From Mycolicibacterium goodii (lineage in GTDB: Bacteria > Actinomycetota > Actinomycetes > Mycobacteriales > Mycobacteriaceae), in the NCBI RefSeq assembly GCF_001187505.1, contig NZ_CP012150.1, positions 5,304,048-5,368,047 of the forward strand: DNA of 64,000 nt, in the 5' to 3' direction. The notes under the pieces were generated by a model. That model was not told where the DNA came from. It worked only from the letters and a program-made list of their open reading frames with translations, and did no database searches. Both the position numbers and the translations under genes were made by a program. Positions within the stretch are counted from its first letter, which is position 1. Every line of letters starts with the position of its first letter. This document shows, in pieces, positions 63,872 through 64,000 of the stretch.

Positions 63872-64000
63872 CGGTGCTCCCTCCCTCATGGGACGAGCCG
63901 GTTGCCGCCCTCTCCATCGAGACTAGGCACCGGGCCTGCGGCCCGAGGGGGTGTGTCTCGGCCCCGCAAGTGTCACAACAGGTTCCGGCCCTTTGTCTCC
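63872..64000. other. region upstream of the EthD gene to the window edge
   Basis: 129 bases with the EthD ribosome site and a small inverted repeat CGGGCC-TGC-GGCCCG near 63931. No gene start is visible; the promoter of the EthD gene is probably here or beyond the edge. Confidence 0.3.

Noticed and set aside
1..64000. tRNA or rRNA genes
   Set aside because: No cloverleaf-like stretch or ribosomal RNA sequence was recognised by eye; a covariance scan would be needed to exclude a tRNA fully.

Overview
The window is high-GC actinobacterial DNA with dense, overlapping genes (many ATGA, GTGA or TGATG junctions) and frequent GTG starts. The gene content points to a rapidly growing Mycolicibacterium. 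The block aspS ... Rv2578c-type radical SAM ... hisS, Rv2581c-type hydrolase, cyclophilin ... relA, apt, lipoprotein, secF, secD, yajC, gabT ... carboxylic acid reductase is the order I remember from Mycobacterium tuberculosis (Rv2572c to Rv2590). The carboxylic acid reductase closely resembles, but is not identical to, the M. smegmatis MSMEG_2956 protein as I recall it, so a close relative of M. smegmatis is likely. This is from memory; no search was run.

Layout. 1-8.4 kb: a ketone/alcohol catabolic block (Baeyer-Villiger monooxygenase cut by the left edge, HSL-type esterase, short-chain dehydrogenase, AcoR-like activator, divergent aldehyde dehydrogenase, Fe-alcohol dehydrogenase and hydroxyacyl-CoA dehydrogenase), closed by a long hairpin. 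8.4-21 kb: core and housekeeping genes (F420-type nitroreductase, aspS, carboxylesterase, zinc peptidase, DUF885 protein, DinB-like protein, thioesterase, LLM flavin enzyme, paired acyl-CoA dehydrogenases, radical SAM protein). 21-34.8 kb: a first accessory block inserted into the conserved order. It holds a LacI regulator with a double palindromic operator, a tightly coupled nitrilase / membrane protein / amidase / class I fumarase / alpha-beta hydrolase operon, a secreted protein, a complete urea-type ABC transporter (urtABCDE) and a short-chain dehydrogenase flanked by two inverted copies of a palindromic repeat.

35-39 kb: hisS, a glyoxalase-II-like hydrolase and two tandem membrane-anchored cyclophilins. 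39-46.2 kb: a second accessory block with an NCS1 permease, a PucR regulator, an old-yellow-enzyme, a DUF1989 protein, a flavin reductase and an MFS transporter; it looks like uptake and breakdown of a nitrogenous or heterocyclic compound. 46.2-60.7 kb: the conserved relA-apt-lipoprotein-secF-secD-yajC cluster, divergent gabT, a membrane protein and the carboxylic acid reductase gene. 60.7-64 kb: a second LacI regulator, an IS110-family element with structured non-coding flanks, and an EthD-domain protein.

The accessory blocks share a theme of carbon and nitrogen scavenging: amide and nitrile hydrolysis beside urea uptake, and base or imide transport beside a DUF1989 protein. The most promising unexplored items are the nitrilase/amidase/fumarase operon, the IS110 non-coding flanks, and the palindromic repeat family.
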